Shown here one piece after another: positions 9,943-19,776 of a stretch of DNA of 64,000 bases; the stretch's first letter is position 1; the number at the start of each line of letters is the position of its first letter. The notes below the pieces were generated by a model. The model did no database searches and was not told where the DNA came from. It worked only from the letters and a program-made list of their open reading frames with translations. Origin of the DNA: G963663495 sp963663495 (GTDB lineage: Bacteria > Bacteroidota > Rhodothermia > Rhodothermales > Bin80); NCBI GenBank assembly GCA_963663495.1, contig OY760427.1, positions 2,790,001 to 2,854,000 on the forward strand, read 5' to 3'. The translations under genes were made by a program, and so were the position numbers.

Positions 9943-12900
9943 TCACTCCAAGCGCAGCACGGGTTTTCTTCCTGTGACCGCCTTTACGTCTCTGAGCAGC
10001 GATCCGAACTTTCCGTAGTTGACCTTTACCCCATCGTCGAGGTCAAGCCGGATCCGGTCAAATGTGAAGAGTCGGAGCTGGTCATCGAACGTATTCAACT
10101 CTTCCACATCCTTGGTCAGCCGCTGGTGCTCCTTTTCGAGGCGCCGTCGCCGGACGGGTGTCGTCGCATCGGCGATATCCCGCTCTTTCTGGGCCTTCCT
10201 GGCCTGCAGGCGTTCTTGTAGCGGGTCCACATAGCGCACTCGCATGCGTGCAAGCGTGCTCTCCGTATAGCGGTGCAGGTATACCAAGCACTGGAACGTA
10301 CGCCTCCTGCCGCTGGTGAACAGCCAGTACACCGGGCGTTTCCGGTAGGCCTTGAGGTGGTCCTTATAGAAGTCTCTTGCCAAGTAACGCTGCAGCGCCT
10401 CGCGTGTTGAGGGGCCGGTGGCCAGTGCACTTGCAACAAAGCGGAGATTTGCTTCCAGGTGCTCCTTCCCCCATACGGTAGCAATGAATGCTTCCAGCCT
10501 CCGCGCGGCATCGTCCGGAAAATCAAAGTCCCCCGTCATTGGTACAATGGCGTCATCGTCCGCCGTGAAGGTGATGTACTTGTGACTGTCAAAGTCTTCG
10601 CCTTCCGTTCCGGCATACATCAGTCCGGGCATGTCCAGGCTGTAGCGTCCCATCATGCATCCTACTGCGTAGGATACCAGTGCTGCCATATCATCGCGTA
10701 GCATGCGCGGTTCGTGTTCTTCTGGAGAAACTTTCCTGCCATACCGGTAGGCGGGGTTGCTCGTGAGGGTAATGCCATGTGTGTGTGATGTGTTCGGGGG
10801 GGGGGGGGGGGGGGGGCAATGTTAGGGAAGAGCTCGTCTTCAAGTTTGCAGGCTTGGATAACCATGCGGTTGTTTTCCTGTTCGAGCTGTAGGCAGCGGA
10901 GCACCTGCTGCCGGCAGGTATTGCGCCAACCGCTGTGGCTTGCTTCTACGGTGCCGGTACCAAGGGGTGATGGCAGGAACGGCAGACTGCGGAACTCCCA
11001 GGAGCGTTCGTAGGCATCCCAGTCAGCACGGGTTTCGGTTACAAGTTCGTTGGCGATCTCCGATACTTGCGTCTCAAGTTGACTGGCAAAAGGCAAAGGC
11101 AAAGGAGTCTTGTTGAGTTCACCCAACTGGAAGTTAATGGTAGGGCTGATCAATTCAGCAACTGCAGGCAAGATTGGCGTGTTGCAATAGCTGGTCACCA
11201 GACGTAGCGGAAAGCAATCTTTGTGAAATGCACAGTTGCCAGCGGTTTCGAATATATCCCCGCCCTCTCCCAGCCGGAACGACGTTGGTCCGGTAGCCAC
11301 CTTCGACCATGTCAGCGCCGGCCGGAAGTAGTAGTCGGGGTTCCTGATAACAGATCGTTGCCTTCCCCCGTCCTCCGTGCCGAACGCCCTCATGGCCTCC
11401 CCATCATTTTCCCAGTTGACAACATATTCGTGGTTGCCGTACCACTTGCGGAAAGGACCTCCCTTGTTGCACGGGAACCACTTCCTGCCGGACTCCCGCG
11501 CCTCCTTGCGGTTCTTCATCCCGAACCCGATACGTCCTATGTCTACCTCCCACCAGCGACGAAGGAAAAGATCGTTGTTACCTGTTGACAATCCCACCTT
11601 TGCTTCCACCAGCTCTCCCAGCGGCGTGCCATCCCTGAACAGCCGCCGCATGCCTTCGCTCACCCAGTACACCACCGGACTGCCCGGAATCAGCCGGAAG
11701 TCGTCCTGTGGGATGTGATCAAAGCGATTCCTCCCCTCCCGCAGCGCCCGCTCCTTGTCCTGCTCCTTTCCCTCCACAAGCCTGTGGACCACCGGCTTGT
11801 GGCCCGCCTTGTACCAGTTCTCCAACACAAATGCAGTGGTCTGCACTACCTCCCCACTAATGGCACCAAATGCTCTGGCACCCAAGTGCGCCATGGTCTT
11901 GAGACTCGTCTCCTGAAGTAGCTTCACCCGAAGCCTTTGGTACGACGACAAGAACATCCAGCTGTGCATCGTGACCAGGGCCGCACAGCCATCATCCTTG
12001 GCCAGCTCAAGCGCTCGCACAATGAAACAGGCAAACAAATCGCGCTTGGCCGCCGGATATTCCTTCCGCGCAAATGCCTTGACAGACCCATGCATCAGGT
12101 TGCTAACCATATACGGTGGGTTAGTAGCCACCGCATGGTACCTCCGTGACAGCATTGAAGCCTGATCTGCAAGACGCACCAATAGCTCCTGTCCACCGTG
12201 CATGTCCTTCCACTGGTCTCCCATCTGCCTAAGCCTCGGTAAACACTCCTGCACCCGCTGCGGTACCCGGATCAGCGACCCACGCCCCGATGCCTCTGCA
12301 AATAGCTCCTTCAATGCCTCCAAGTCGCTACGCTCCAAACCATACTCCGCAAGCGGAATGGCCGCGGCCAACTGCTGCGTGTCCAGTTCCGCGCTGCGGG
12401 TAATGCACGCCAGCTTCAGCCGGACAGGCCTCGTCAGCAGCTCCCTGTCATCCCTGCGCCCCTTCATCATAAGCGCAAAGCTGGCCAGCTGTACCGCCCG
12501 CGGATCTATGTCCAAACCGAACAGATTGTCCTCCAGGATCCGGCGGACAGCCTCCTCCTTCCGGTACCCCCGCTGTAAATACACCCCCATCAGCGCATCA
12601 TAGGCCTCCACCAGAAAGTGGCCCGAACCCACCGCAGGATCCAAAAACGTGAACCGCGCAGGGTCAAAGGAAAAAGAGGCCGGTACAACGCTGTACTCTC
12701 CCTCCACCCCCAAAGCGTTCTGTACCAGGTAACGTACAATCCAGCGAGGGGTGAACAGCTGCGTGGCTGCCGGCAAGTCCTCTACCGGCACCACCTTGCC
12801 GATCACCTCCTCCTTACGCTCCGAAATATAGAACTGGTACAGCCATCCCACGATTTCTATATGCTGCCAGTCCTCCTCTTCTATCGCACGTACCAGCTCT

Positions 12901-13496
12901 CGCATGATAGAGTCCGGGCGCAGCAGCCGCGATGGCAGAAGCAGCTCCGTCTCGCTGCCGATGCTGTCAAAAAGGAGCGGCATGGATGTGTGCAGCGCCC
13001 TGCACTGTGCCAGAAACAGCATCCGAAAAAGCTCATCATCCCGGTTGCCATCCATCTTGAGGGAAAGCACATAGGCTGCATCTAGTCCGGGAAGGGCTAC
13101 TTCATGCGCTCTGCGCAGCATCTCCGGCTGATCAATGTCGCTGAGAAGCCGCATGCCTCCCTGCAGGTAGCCATGCAGCTCCATATAGCGGATGGCCGCA
13201 AAGCGGTTGAACCATGTGTAGGCCATCTCGTCCATCACAGGGCCAAATCCTTCGCGGAGAATGCGACGCTCAAGCATTCGGCGCTGTTCTCCGTCTTTCA
13301 GCGAGACGGTCCGTGGCCCGATGCGTACAACGTTTCCGTCGGTACGCGCGGGTTCAATGCAATCGGGATGCACGCCCAGTTCGGCAGCGCGCATTACTAC
13401 CGCCGCACGAAACGTATGGCGCGCCTCCCGTGCGTAGTTCTTGAGTGCGGCGAGATCCAACGAAATACCAGGCAGTGTGGAGACAATAGTGGGCAA
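9943..13496 (-). CDS. pglX: BREX-type adenine-specific methyltransferase PglX, split by a phase-variable G tract (OFF state)
   Basis: PglX methylates adenine in BREX and Pgl phage-defence systems. From TTG 13496 the frame codes about 893 residues with SAM motif I (DPAVGSGHF, 286-294) and the amino-methyltransferase motif NPPY (459-462). It then enters a 21-C run (coding strand; 10816-10796). As sequenced, translation continues into a 48-codon out-of-frame tail after the run and stops at 10662. The true C-terminus lies in another frame, open from right after the run (NTSHTHGITLTSNPAYRYG...) to the stop at 9943, about 283 residues ending KPVLRLE. One extra base, or two fewer, in the run joins them into roughly 1184 residues, the normal PglX size. 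No other BREX gene is within the window. Restriction-free orphan, moonlighting partner or type IIG-like use are all possible. Confidence 0.85.
10796..10816. repeat. 21-bp poly-G homopolymer inside pglX
   Basis: Twenty-one consecutive G on the plus strand (C on the coding strand), encoding prolines near residue 894 of PglX. By far the longest homopolymer I saw in the window. Its length sets the frame: 21 gives the truncated form, 22 or 19 the full form, 20 a third frame. Slipped-strand mispairing in such tracts is a known on/off switch. Confidence 0.95.
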
Positions 13497-14001
13497 ACTT
13501 AGCGAAATTGCACCTGAGGACCCAACCGTATACCACTCCCGCCCAGCACCGAATCGAACGCGCCATCAACATCTGGAGCAATGACTACTACATCCGGGGT
13601 GAGCGTTGAGGGTGGAGTGATTTCCGAACTGTTTGGGAATAAGTACCGAAGGAAGAACAAGGGAGTTATATGGCTGAGTGCCACGCGTTTTCGCAGGAAT
13701 TATTTTTTGTGCTTGGGTGGTGCAGACAGGATGGCTTTCGCCAGCTTTTCATAATCGGTTCCCGCTTTTCATGAAAAGACTGCAATTATTTCAAATAACT
13801 CAACACGTGGGTACTCATGCTAGATAATTTCCATATATCAGGGAGTTATATACCACGGTGCCATGCCCGAAACGGTTAGTGCATACCGCAATATCACATA
13901 CAGGCTGTTGCCCGGAAGTCGGAGTAACGCCAAGCACCTTGCTGGATTAGCGGGTGCGTGTAGGTTTGTGTGGAATGCCATCCTCGCAGAGCAGAGCGAG
14001 G

Positions 14002-16071
14002 GTATCCGTCCGGTGAAGTACATTATAACCGAGGGTATTTACTCTCTCAATTAGAGTAAGTTAGAGCGCGGTTCGAAGGTTTATGGGCTAGCGTCGGTTG
14101 GGTGTGCAGGAGTCAAGTACCTGACAGCGTATTCGCAGACCCGTACACGGATCTATCGGATGACCCGGGCGCGCCTGTTTAGGGGCTCCTATGCCGCTTT
14201 CTTGACGGTAGCTTGCTGCAAGTCCCGACTGGCTTTCCAATGATGGGGCAAGAGTTCAGCCATGCGGTCGGCAGGATGTGTCGGAAGACGGCGTAGTACG
14301 TCGGTAAGCCATTCAATCGGGTTTGTCGATTGCAACTTGCATGTGGCAAAAAGAGCGTACAGTACTGCGGACCGCTGCGCTGCCGCATGCGATCCCGCAA
14401 ACAGATGGTTTTTTCGACCAAGCGCAATCGCTCGCATCTGGTTCTCGACCAGATTGTTATCAATCTCAACCTTGCCGTCTTCCAGGTAACAAACCAGCTT
14501 CTCCCACCTGTTGAGCATGTACCCCACGGCTTCATCCCATCCCGCACTCGGCCGGTGCTCACGACTCTCCTCAAGCCATGGCTTCAACTTCTCCAGTACC
14601 GGCCGTGCCTCCTCCTGTCGTACCTCCACACGCCGAGCCGGACCAGCTCCCTCCTTACGCAACCCACGCTCTATCGCATACAACTGCCGGATTTCCTCCA
14701 TTACATGGCGCACCTTCTTGGGCTCCTTTTTTCTGCAGTTATAAAACTTGCGACGCGCATGCGCCATACATCCAAACAGCGTTATCCCGCCCCGCGTACC
14801 AAACGCATCGTACACCACATACCCGTCGGTTTGCATCGCCCCTCTATATCCGCGCAAGAATTCCCACGGTCCAGCGCGCGCACGGCTCGGGCTGTAATCC
14901 ATCATCACCACCTTCGCCCGCGGTGCCAGGTATACCCAAAGATAGCCGCGATGCGTCTTTCCTTCGTTTCTCTTCCCTTTCTTCTCCTTCCCTTCCTTCT
15001 TCGGCTTTTGCACCGGGAACGTTGTCTCATCCACCTGCAGATACCCGCTACGAAGCACCTCCTTACGCAACGCATCTCCTAACGGACCCAGATACGTCGC
15101 TACCTTCGCAATCCAATCCCCCATTGTAGCAGCCGATAGCTTCACGCCATGGCGCTGAAACTTCTTCCGCAGCCGGTATAGCGGCATATGATCCACATAT
15201 TTGGCTACCGCCAAATATGCCAACAACCCCGGACCCGCCTTCCCCTTCGGTATGACACGCTTCGGCAACGGCGCTATGACCACCCCCTTGCGAGGCTCCT
15301 TGCAGACAACGTACTTCGGCCGCACAATCCGTACTACCCTCGTGAAGCCCGGCACATATTCCAGGTACTCCGTTACTTCCTCGCCGATGTACTTCATACC
15401 CGCGGTGCTGCCCTCCGGCTCAAGGCGGATCACCTCTCTGGGCAGATGGTCCGGAATCGGCCCACGCACCGGCTTGTTCTTCCCACGCCGCTTGCGCTTT
15501 ACCGGGACATACTCCTCCTCTTCCTCCTCGGGCTCAACAGCTTCTGGTTCCTCTCCAGACAACTGGCCTTGCTGCGCATTGTCCGCCGGCGTGTAACGCT
15601 CACTCTTTTTGCCAGAGAGTAGGCGATGCGCTTGTTCCAACCTGTCTTCCAGATGGCTAATCTTCGCAGCCATATCCGCGATGTTCTTGGATAGACGATC
15701 GGCTTTTTTCTCCAAGCGACGGACCTGCTTTCGCAGATCCTTGTTCTCAGCCTCTTGGTTTCTTAGCCTCTGAAAAAGGGCTTCACCGGCAGGAGAAGAG
15801 GGGGAGAAAGATACCTTGGGCCGCATAGTTCGTGTACATGTGCGTCCGCCACAATGTTCCGGTTCTTCTCCCCAAAACCCATGTTTTTTGTCCCCAAAGA
15901 CGCTGATTGCTGCCTGCATTCAGGCGCCAAGACGATAAGCTGCACACCACTCCGAAATTCCCAAGTCGGCACACCAAACCCGGCGTATAATCACCTTGCA
16001 CTAAGCTCTACAAGCGGACTACGCAGACCAATGCTAAGCCCGCTTTACCATGTACTTCACCGTACGGATAC
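14002..16071 (-). mobile_element. IS66-family element, type A (single-gene, ISBst12-like), intact
   Basis: A 2070-bp element with terminal inverted repeats GTATCCGT(C/A)CGGTGAAGTACAT at 14002 and the reverse complement ending at 16071. It is flanked by perfect 8-bp target duplications GAGCGAGG (13994-14001 and 16072-16079), the duplication length known for IS66. It carries only tnpC and no tnpA or tnpB, as in the ISBst12 subgroup. Perfect flanks and an intact gene suggest this is the most recent insertion in the area. Confidence 0.95.
14189..15826 (-). CDS. tnpC: IS66-family transposase TnpC (type A)
   Basis: About 545 residues from ATG 15826 (MRPKVSF); an upstream ATG at 15919 would add 31 residues that run through the element's end and is less likely. 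Residues about 20-75 form a coiled coil (repeated LEKKADRLS-like heptads), followed by an acidic linker (EPEEEEEEY), a basic patch (KRKRRGKNK) and the zinc-finger-like and DDE regions. Catalytic acids are in YLQVDETTF, MQTDGYVVYD and NNLVENQMR. The C-terminal GSHAAAQRSAVLYAL and PTHPADRMAELLPHHW are family signatures. It appears functional and could mobilise the related fragments at 29-33 kb. Confidence 0.95.
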   Translation of the reverse strand: MRPKVSFSPSSPAGEALFQRLRNQEAENKDLRKQVRRLEKKADRLSKNIADMAAKISHLEDRLEQAHRLLSGKKSERYTPADNAQQGQLSGEEPEAVEPEEEEEEYVPVKRKRRGKNKPVRGPIPDHLPREVIRLEPEGSTAGMKYIGEEVTEYLEYVPGFTRVVRIVRPKYVVCKEPRKGVVIAPLPKRVIPKGKAGPGLLAYLAVAKYVDHMPLYRLRKKFQRHGVKLSAATMGDWIAKVATYLGPLGDALRKEVLRSGYLQVDETTFPVQKPKKEGKEKKGKRNEGKTHRGYLWVYLAPRAKVVMMDYSPSRARAGPWEFLRGYRGAMQTDGYVVYDAFGTRGGITLFGCMAHARRKFYNCRKKEPKKVRHVMEEIRQLYAIERGLRKEGAGPARRVEVRQEEARPVLEKLKPWLEESREHRPSAGWDEAVGYMLNRWEKLVCYLEDGKVEIDNNLVENQMRAIALGRKNHLFAGSHAAAQRSAVLYALFATCKLQSTNPIEWLTDVLRRLPTHPADRMAELLPHHWKASRDLQQATVKKAA

Positions 16072-16198
16072 GAGCGAGGCGTACAAGAAAGCGAAAGAGG
16101 CTGGAGAGAAGCCGCCCTCGGTACGCTTCTTCTCGCTGGGGAAGCGGTTCACGGCGCTGCGCCGCACGGTCGAGTGGCTACCTGAATACTCCTTTGGT

Positions 16199-16232
16199 GT
16201 CGTTAGATACATATTGTCGTTAGATACACATT
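16199..16232 (+). repeat. 17-bp tandem duplication inside tnpB copy 2
   Basis: Two adjacent 17-bp units beginning GTCGTTAGATACA (16199-16215 and 16216-16232), differing at one base. Copy 1 of tnpB has a single unit at the corresponding site, so this is a duplication that shifts the frame. Confidence 0.9.
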
Positions 16233-17195
16233 GAAAAATCAGGCGGATGCATGGAAGGCATTCTTCAAGGAGGGTAAGAGAAGACCGAGATTCCATTCCA
16301 GACGTGGTAGTACGCCTTCGTTCACGATCCCGGATAACGTAAGGGTTCGGGATGGCAAGCTGTATATCCCGAAAGTGGGATATATGGCGCTCCGCAGGCG
16401 GGGAGGCAATCCGTACCCTGATGGTATACCCGTCAAAGCCACGGTAAAGAAGAACGCCGGCAAAGGGTATGCTGTCATCTGCTACAAGATGGAGGCACCT
16501 GTAATAGAGGATACCGGCGGTGCTGTAGGCATTGACCGTAATTGCGGGCAGGTCGCTATGGTCTCCACAGAGGGCGATACAAGCATTATCAGACAACCGG
16601 ATACCAAGCGTCTTGATGCCAAGTTGAAGCGGCATCAGCGAAGACTGGCGAGACAGAAGAAAGGCTCCAACCGTCGTAACAGACGGAAGCATAGAATCGC
16701 CCGCATACAGCGCAAGCGTGCTAACATCCTCAAGAATGCGAACCACCAGGTAAGTCGCGGTATTGCCAATTGCTCCTCAACGGTGATACCGGAGGACCTG
16801 AAGATCAAAGCGATGACACGTTCAGCTAAGGGGACGATGGAGAGCTTTGGCACAAACGTCAAACAGAAGTCTGGCCTCAACCGTGGAATACTGCGAACAG
16901 GTTGGGGCCAGCTGGATCAGATGCTGAGCTATAAGTGCCGCAAGGTGATAAAGGTTACCGCTGCCTATACCAGTCAGCGGTGTTCTGTGTGTGGGCACAC
17001 AGAAGCGAGTAACCGTAAGACGCAGAGCAAATTCACGTGTATGTCCTGTGGACATACGGATCATGCAGACCTGAATGCGGCTGCAAACATACTGGCCTCC
17101 GGGATTGGGGCTACTGCACGGCGAGGGGCGTTCGGGTTACCGACCCCTATGACCCGTGAAATTGATACGCGAGGGTACTCACGTACATAATTCCC

Positions 17196-17494
17196 ATTTA
17201 GTAGTGTCCTTGGCCGCCAAAGAAATAAACCGCAGCCGCAAAACCTATCCCAGCTTCGACTGCCACCCACATGCCTCTGTTTTTGGAGGCACTGAATGTT
17301 CAACATGCCGCTGTCTGCAGACCTATTTAAACCAGCCGAAGGCTTCCTGGATTGCTCCAATGTTTTCATTCTTGCGCCAGAGAACGGTAGCCGATCCTTC
17401 CGTTTACCTATGAACGCTCCATCCTTTTCCTGGCACGCTGGGGTCCCCAAGGTCGGGCCTCAACGCCATTCGCTTTTCTGATCATGGCTGCACA
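17196..17494. other. Gap between TnpB element and S46 peptidase gene
   Basis: About 300 bp between the right end of the TnpB element and the peptidase stop. I see no convincing gene, terminator hairpin or RNA; the short frames here have no recognisable content. Confidence 0.5.
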
Positions 17495-19699
17495 CTACTC
17501 ACCTAGCAACTCACGCACCAGTCGATCCGCATTATAAACCTCCTCCAACGCTTCCACTATACCACGTGAATCGACAGATACCGTTCGTGCTACCGTATCC
17601 GTATATAAATACGTGTTCGGTAAGGACTCAATGTTGCCATCAAACACGAGTCCCACAACTTCTAAATCCCGGTTCAGCAGCGGTGACCCAGAGTTTCCGC
17701 CCGCTATGTCATTCGTGCTGACCAAGTTTAGCGGAGTACCAAGATCAGGCTCCGCCTGCTGCCAGCGAATGGGCAACTGCCAATCTTCACTTACTCCCGA
17801 GTACGAATGGTGATGGTCATATAAACCGAAGAACGAGGTGAACGCCGGCGCGATGGTGCCATTGTATGCGTACGACAACACACGTCCATCAGAAATACGC
17901 AGCGTACCATTAGCATCCGGCGGCGGCGATGTACCATAAAGCACGAAACGCGCCGACACAATCCGGCTGTTTAGCAGCTTTTCACGGTTGGTGAAGCTGG
18001 TATGTTGCTCCTGCGCCGAAAAAAACAGCGGCCCAAGTGCCTGGATTACATCCACGGTAACATCATCGCTGCTAAGATACCCTTCATCCAGCAATTTTGC
18101 GAATCCGGCTGAATCTACGAGCGCCGTACGTGTCACGATGCGTGTTGCAATGCTGTCCGCCGTTTGCCCATTCATGATCTGGACAACCGTAGGATCCTGC
18201 TCCCCAAGCGCCGCCCCAATCTCGTTGAAACGCAGCGTAATAAACTCGCGCTCAACGTCAGCAGGAATATCCTCAACTGCGAGGGCATCATCACGTAGAT
18301 TGTTTATCACCATCTCTTCCACAAAGCCCCTGCGCCGCAATGTATCAATGTAGTATCCGTACAATGCTCTTGTCAGGATGGCGGAGCCCGCAGCTGTACC
18401 AAAAAAGACAAAAGCCTCTGACCGGCGAAACCCCGATTCCTTGGACCGCTGGAGCTCACGAAGGTCCTGGAAAAGGCTCCCGGACTCACTTGTCAGTGAA
18501 TCGTGCGCAAGAATATCACGCTGAAGTAGCAATTCAGCAGCTAGGCGGCGATCCATCAGAGAACTGTCACGCAATCCTTCCAGCTGTCCCGAAAGCGACT
18601 TGATAGAGTTGTTTAGCGAAAAGAGCGTGTTCTTCAATTCCTGGTCCTCCTGGAACTCCAGGTAGCGATTAAGCACCTCAGCACGTGCCTTTAGCATAGC
18701 AAGACTTCGCGGCATAACAAGGTCGCGCTCGTACTCCAAGGAAGCAACAGACCCGAGTCTGCTAGTGGTTCCCGGAGCTCCAACCGTAAAAACGGCATCC
18801 CCTTCACGACTACCGGATTCGCTCCAAGAGAAAAAATTCTCTGGCTCAATGGGATCTCCGTCCACATCATACACTCGGAAGAATGCCATGTCGAGCGCGA
18901 ATCGCGGGTACGTAAAATTGTCCTGATCTCCGCCGAAAAACCCGAGGCGGGTTTCCGGAACCATTACTATCCGGGCATCTTCGTAGCGCCGATAGGTGTG
19001 GGCAGCGTATAGTTCACCATCGTAATACTCCACTACTTCAACGCGATGAGTGGAGTCCATGGCCTGAGCCGCATCTGTCAGCTGGCGCTCAATGTCTGTC
19101 GCTTTGTTGGCTCGGGCCCGAACCTTTTCGTTGTCGCCACGGACGGACCGGCTCGCGGACCGAACACGCTCGGTTACATCAAGCGTCTCCACGAGTTGTT
19201 CTACATACAGATCCTTTACACGCCGCTCCTCTTCCAGCGATGCGGCAAGGAAGCCATCGGTCAGCAAATCCTCGCCAGCGCGATTGACCTGCTCTACACT
19301 TTCACGCGCACAATGATGATTGGTAAGCACTAGTCCTCGGTCGGACACAAAGGATGCAGAGCAATAGTCTGCGAAGCGGAGTGCACCAAGCCTCGCACGG
19401 TCGAACCATGAAGAATCCGGCTGAAAGTCGTAGGCTTCGGCAAAGTATTCCACTGGAGGATCGGAGAATGTCCACATTTTGCCGCCATCAAAGCGTCCCA
19501 GCTCCACGTCAGGAATTGGCGGAGTCTCAGTGGTGGATTTACCGTACAGTTGGCGTGGCTCCTCGATTACCAACGGTTCCTGCATAACCACGACAGCCAA
19601 TTCCTGTGGAGCAGTGCAACTGATGACCGCTAGGACCAGAAGAATACTGGCGGCGATGCCGACGGTAGTTTGGCTAATGACATCCATACGTTTCACCAT
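17495..19699 (-). CDS. S46-family dipeptidyl peptidase (DPP7-like), lipoprotein
   Basis: A 734-residue exopeptidase that releases dipeptides from peptide N-termini in the periplasm or outer membrane. A lipobox (AVISC, Cys28) follows the hydrophobic signal. The catalytic His is in TNHHC (128-129) and the nucleophile in GGNSGS (Ser670). Eighteen residues after Ser670 is a Gly (VFDG); in characterised S46 enzymes Gly at this site goes with DPP7 (hydrophobic P1) and Arg with DPP11 (acidic P1), so a DPP7-type preference is inferred. The DMAFFRVYD segment probably supplies the acid. It follows the symporter gene with a 77-nt gap on the same strand, so co-transcription with the sugar genes is possible but not shown. 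S46 peptidases are typical of Bacteroidota and some Proteobacteria. Confidence 0.92.
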   Translation of the reverse strand: MVKRMDVISQTTVGIAASILLVLAVISCTAPQELAVVVMQEPLVIEEPRQLYGKSTTETPPIPDVELGRFDGGKMWTFSDPPVEYFAEAYDFQPDSSWFDRARLGALRFADYCSASFVSDRGLVLTNHHCARESVEQVNRAGEDLLTDGFLAASLEEERRVKDLYVEQLVETLDVTERVRSASRSVRGDNEKVRARANKATDIERQLTDAAQAMDSTHRVEVVEYYDGELYAAHTYRRYEDARIVMVPETRLGFFGGDQDNFTYPRFALDMAFFRVYDVDGDPIEPENFFSWSESGSREGDAVFTVGAPGTTSRLGSVASLEYERDLVMPRSLAMLKARAEVLNRYLEFQEDQELKNTLFSLNNSIKSLSGQLEGLRDSSLMDRRLAAELLLQRDILAHDSLTSESGSLFQDLRELQRSKESGFRRSEAFVFFGTAAGSAILTRALYGYYIDTLRRRGFVEEMVINNLRDDALAVEDIPADVEREFITLRFNEIGAALGEQDPTVVQIMNGQTADSIATRIVTRTALVDSAGFAKLLDEGYLSSDDVTVDVIQALGPLFFSAQEQHTSFTNREKLLNSRIVSARFVLYGTSPPPDANGTLRISDGRVLSYAYNGTIAPAFTSFFGLYDHHHSYSGVSEDWQLPIRWQQAEPDLGTPLNLVSTNDIAGGNSGSPLLNRDLEVVGLVFDGNIESLPNTYLYTDTVARTVSVDSRGIVEALEEVYNADRLVRELLGE

Positions 19700-19776
19700 G
19701 TACTCCTACCAGTTGTTTACCCGCCGGGAGCAGAACTGTGATCACAGCCGGGACATCTGAATTCAACAGGTTTGCC

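Larger units (their letters stand above)
13863..17190 (+). pseudogene. tnpB: TnpB (IS605 OrfB), copy 2, disrupted by IS66 and a 17-bp duplication
   Basis: Codons 1-46 lie at 13863-14001 (MPETVSAYRNITYRLL...). The gene resumes at 16080 after the IS66 and its duplicated target, and runs to TAA at 17188-17190. Rejoined, the protein would be about 400 residues with RuvC motifs intact: GIDRNCG, PEDLKIKAM, and HADLNAAANIL following the zinc ribbon CSVCGH...CMSCGH. A 17-bp tandem duplication at 16199-16232, absent from copy 1, shifts the frame before KNQADAWK, so the gene would be dead even without the IS66. The long open frame from TTG 16231 could still give a C-terminal fragment of 319 residues with all catalytic residues. 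Confidence 0.85.
13661..17195 (+). mobile_element. TnpB-only (IS605/IS1341-like) element, copy 2, interrupted by IS66
   Basis: Homologous to the element at 1088-2500 but inverted. Short matching ends are GGGAGTTATATA at 13844 (just before tnpB) and ACATAATTCCC ending near 17195; a further GGGAGTTATAT at 13661 starts a 183-bp leader shared by both copies. An IS66 element occupies 14002-16071. The left end lies about 165 bp upstream of the pglX start. Confidence 0.75.

Noticed and set aside
10796..10816. Treating the pglX split as plain pseudogene decay
   Set aside because: Both halves are otherwise undamaged and meet exactly at the homopolymer, with frame restored by a one-base change. A sequencing length error in the tract is possible, but that would still leave a hypervariable tract.
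1088..17195. A composite transposon formed by the two TnpB elements moving the block between them
   Set aside because: Neither element has a transposase (TnpA), they are inverted, and no target duplication was found at the outer edges. The genes between are mostly housekeeping.
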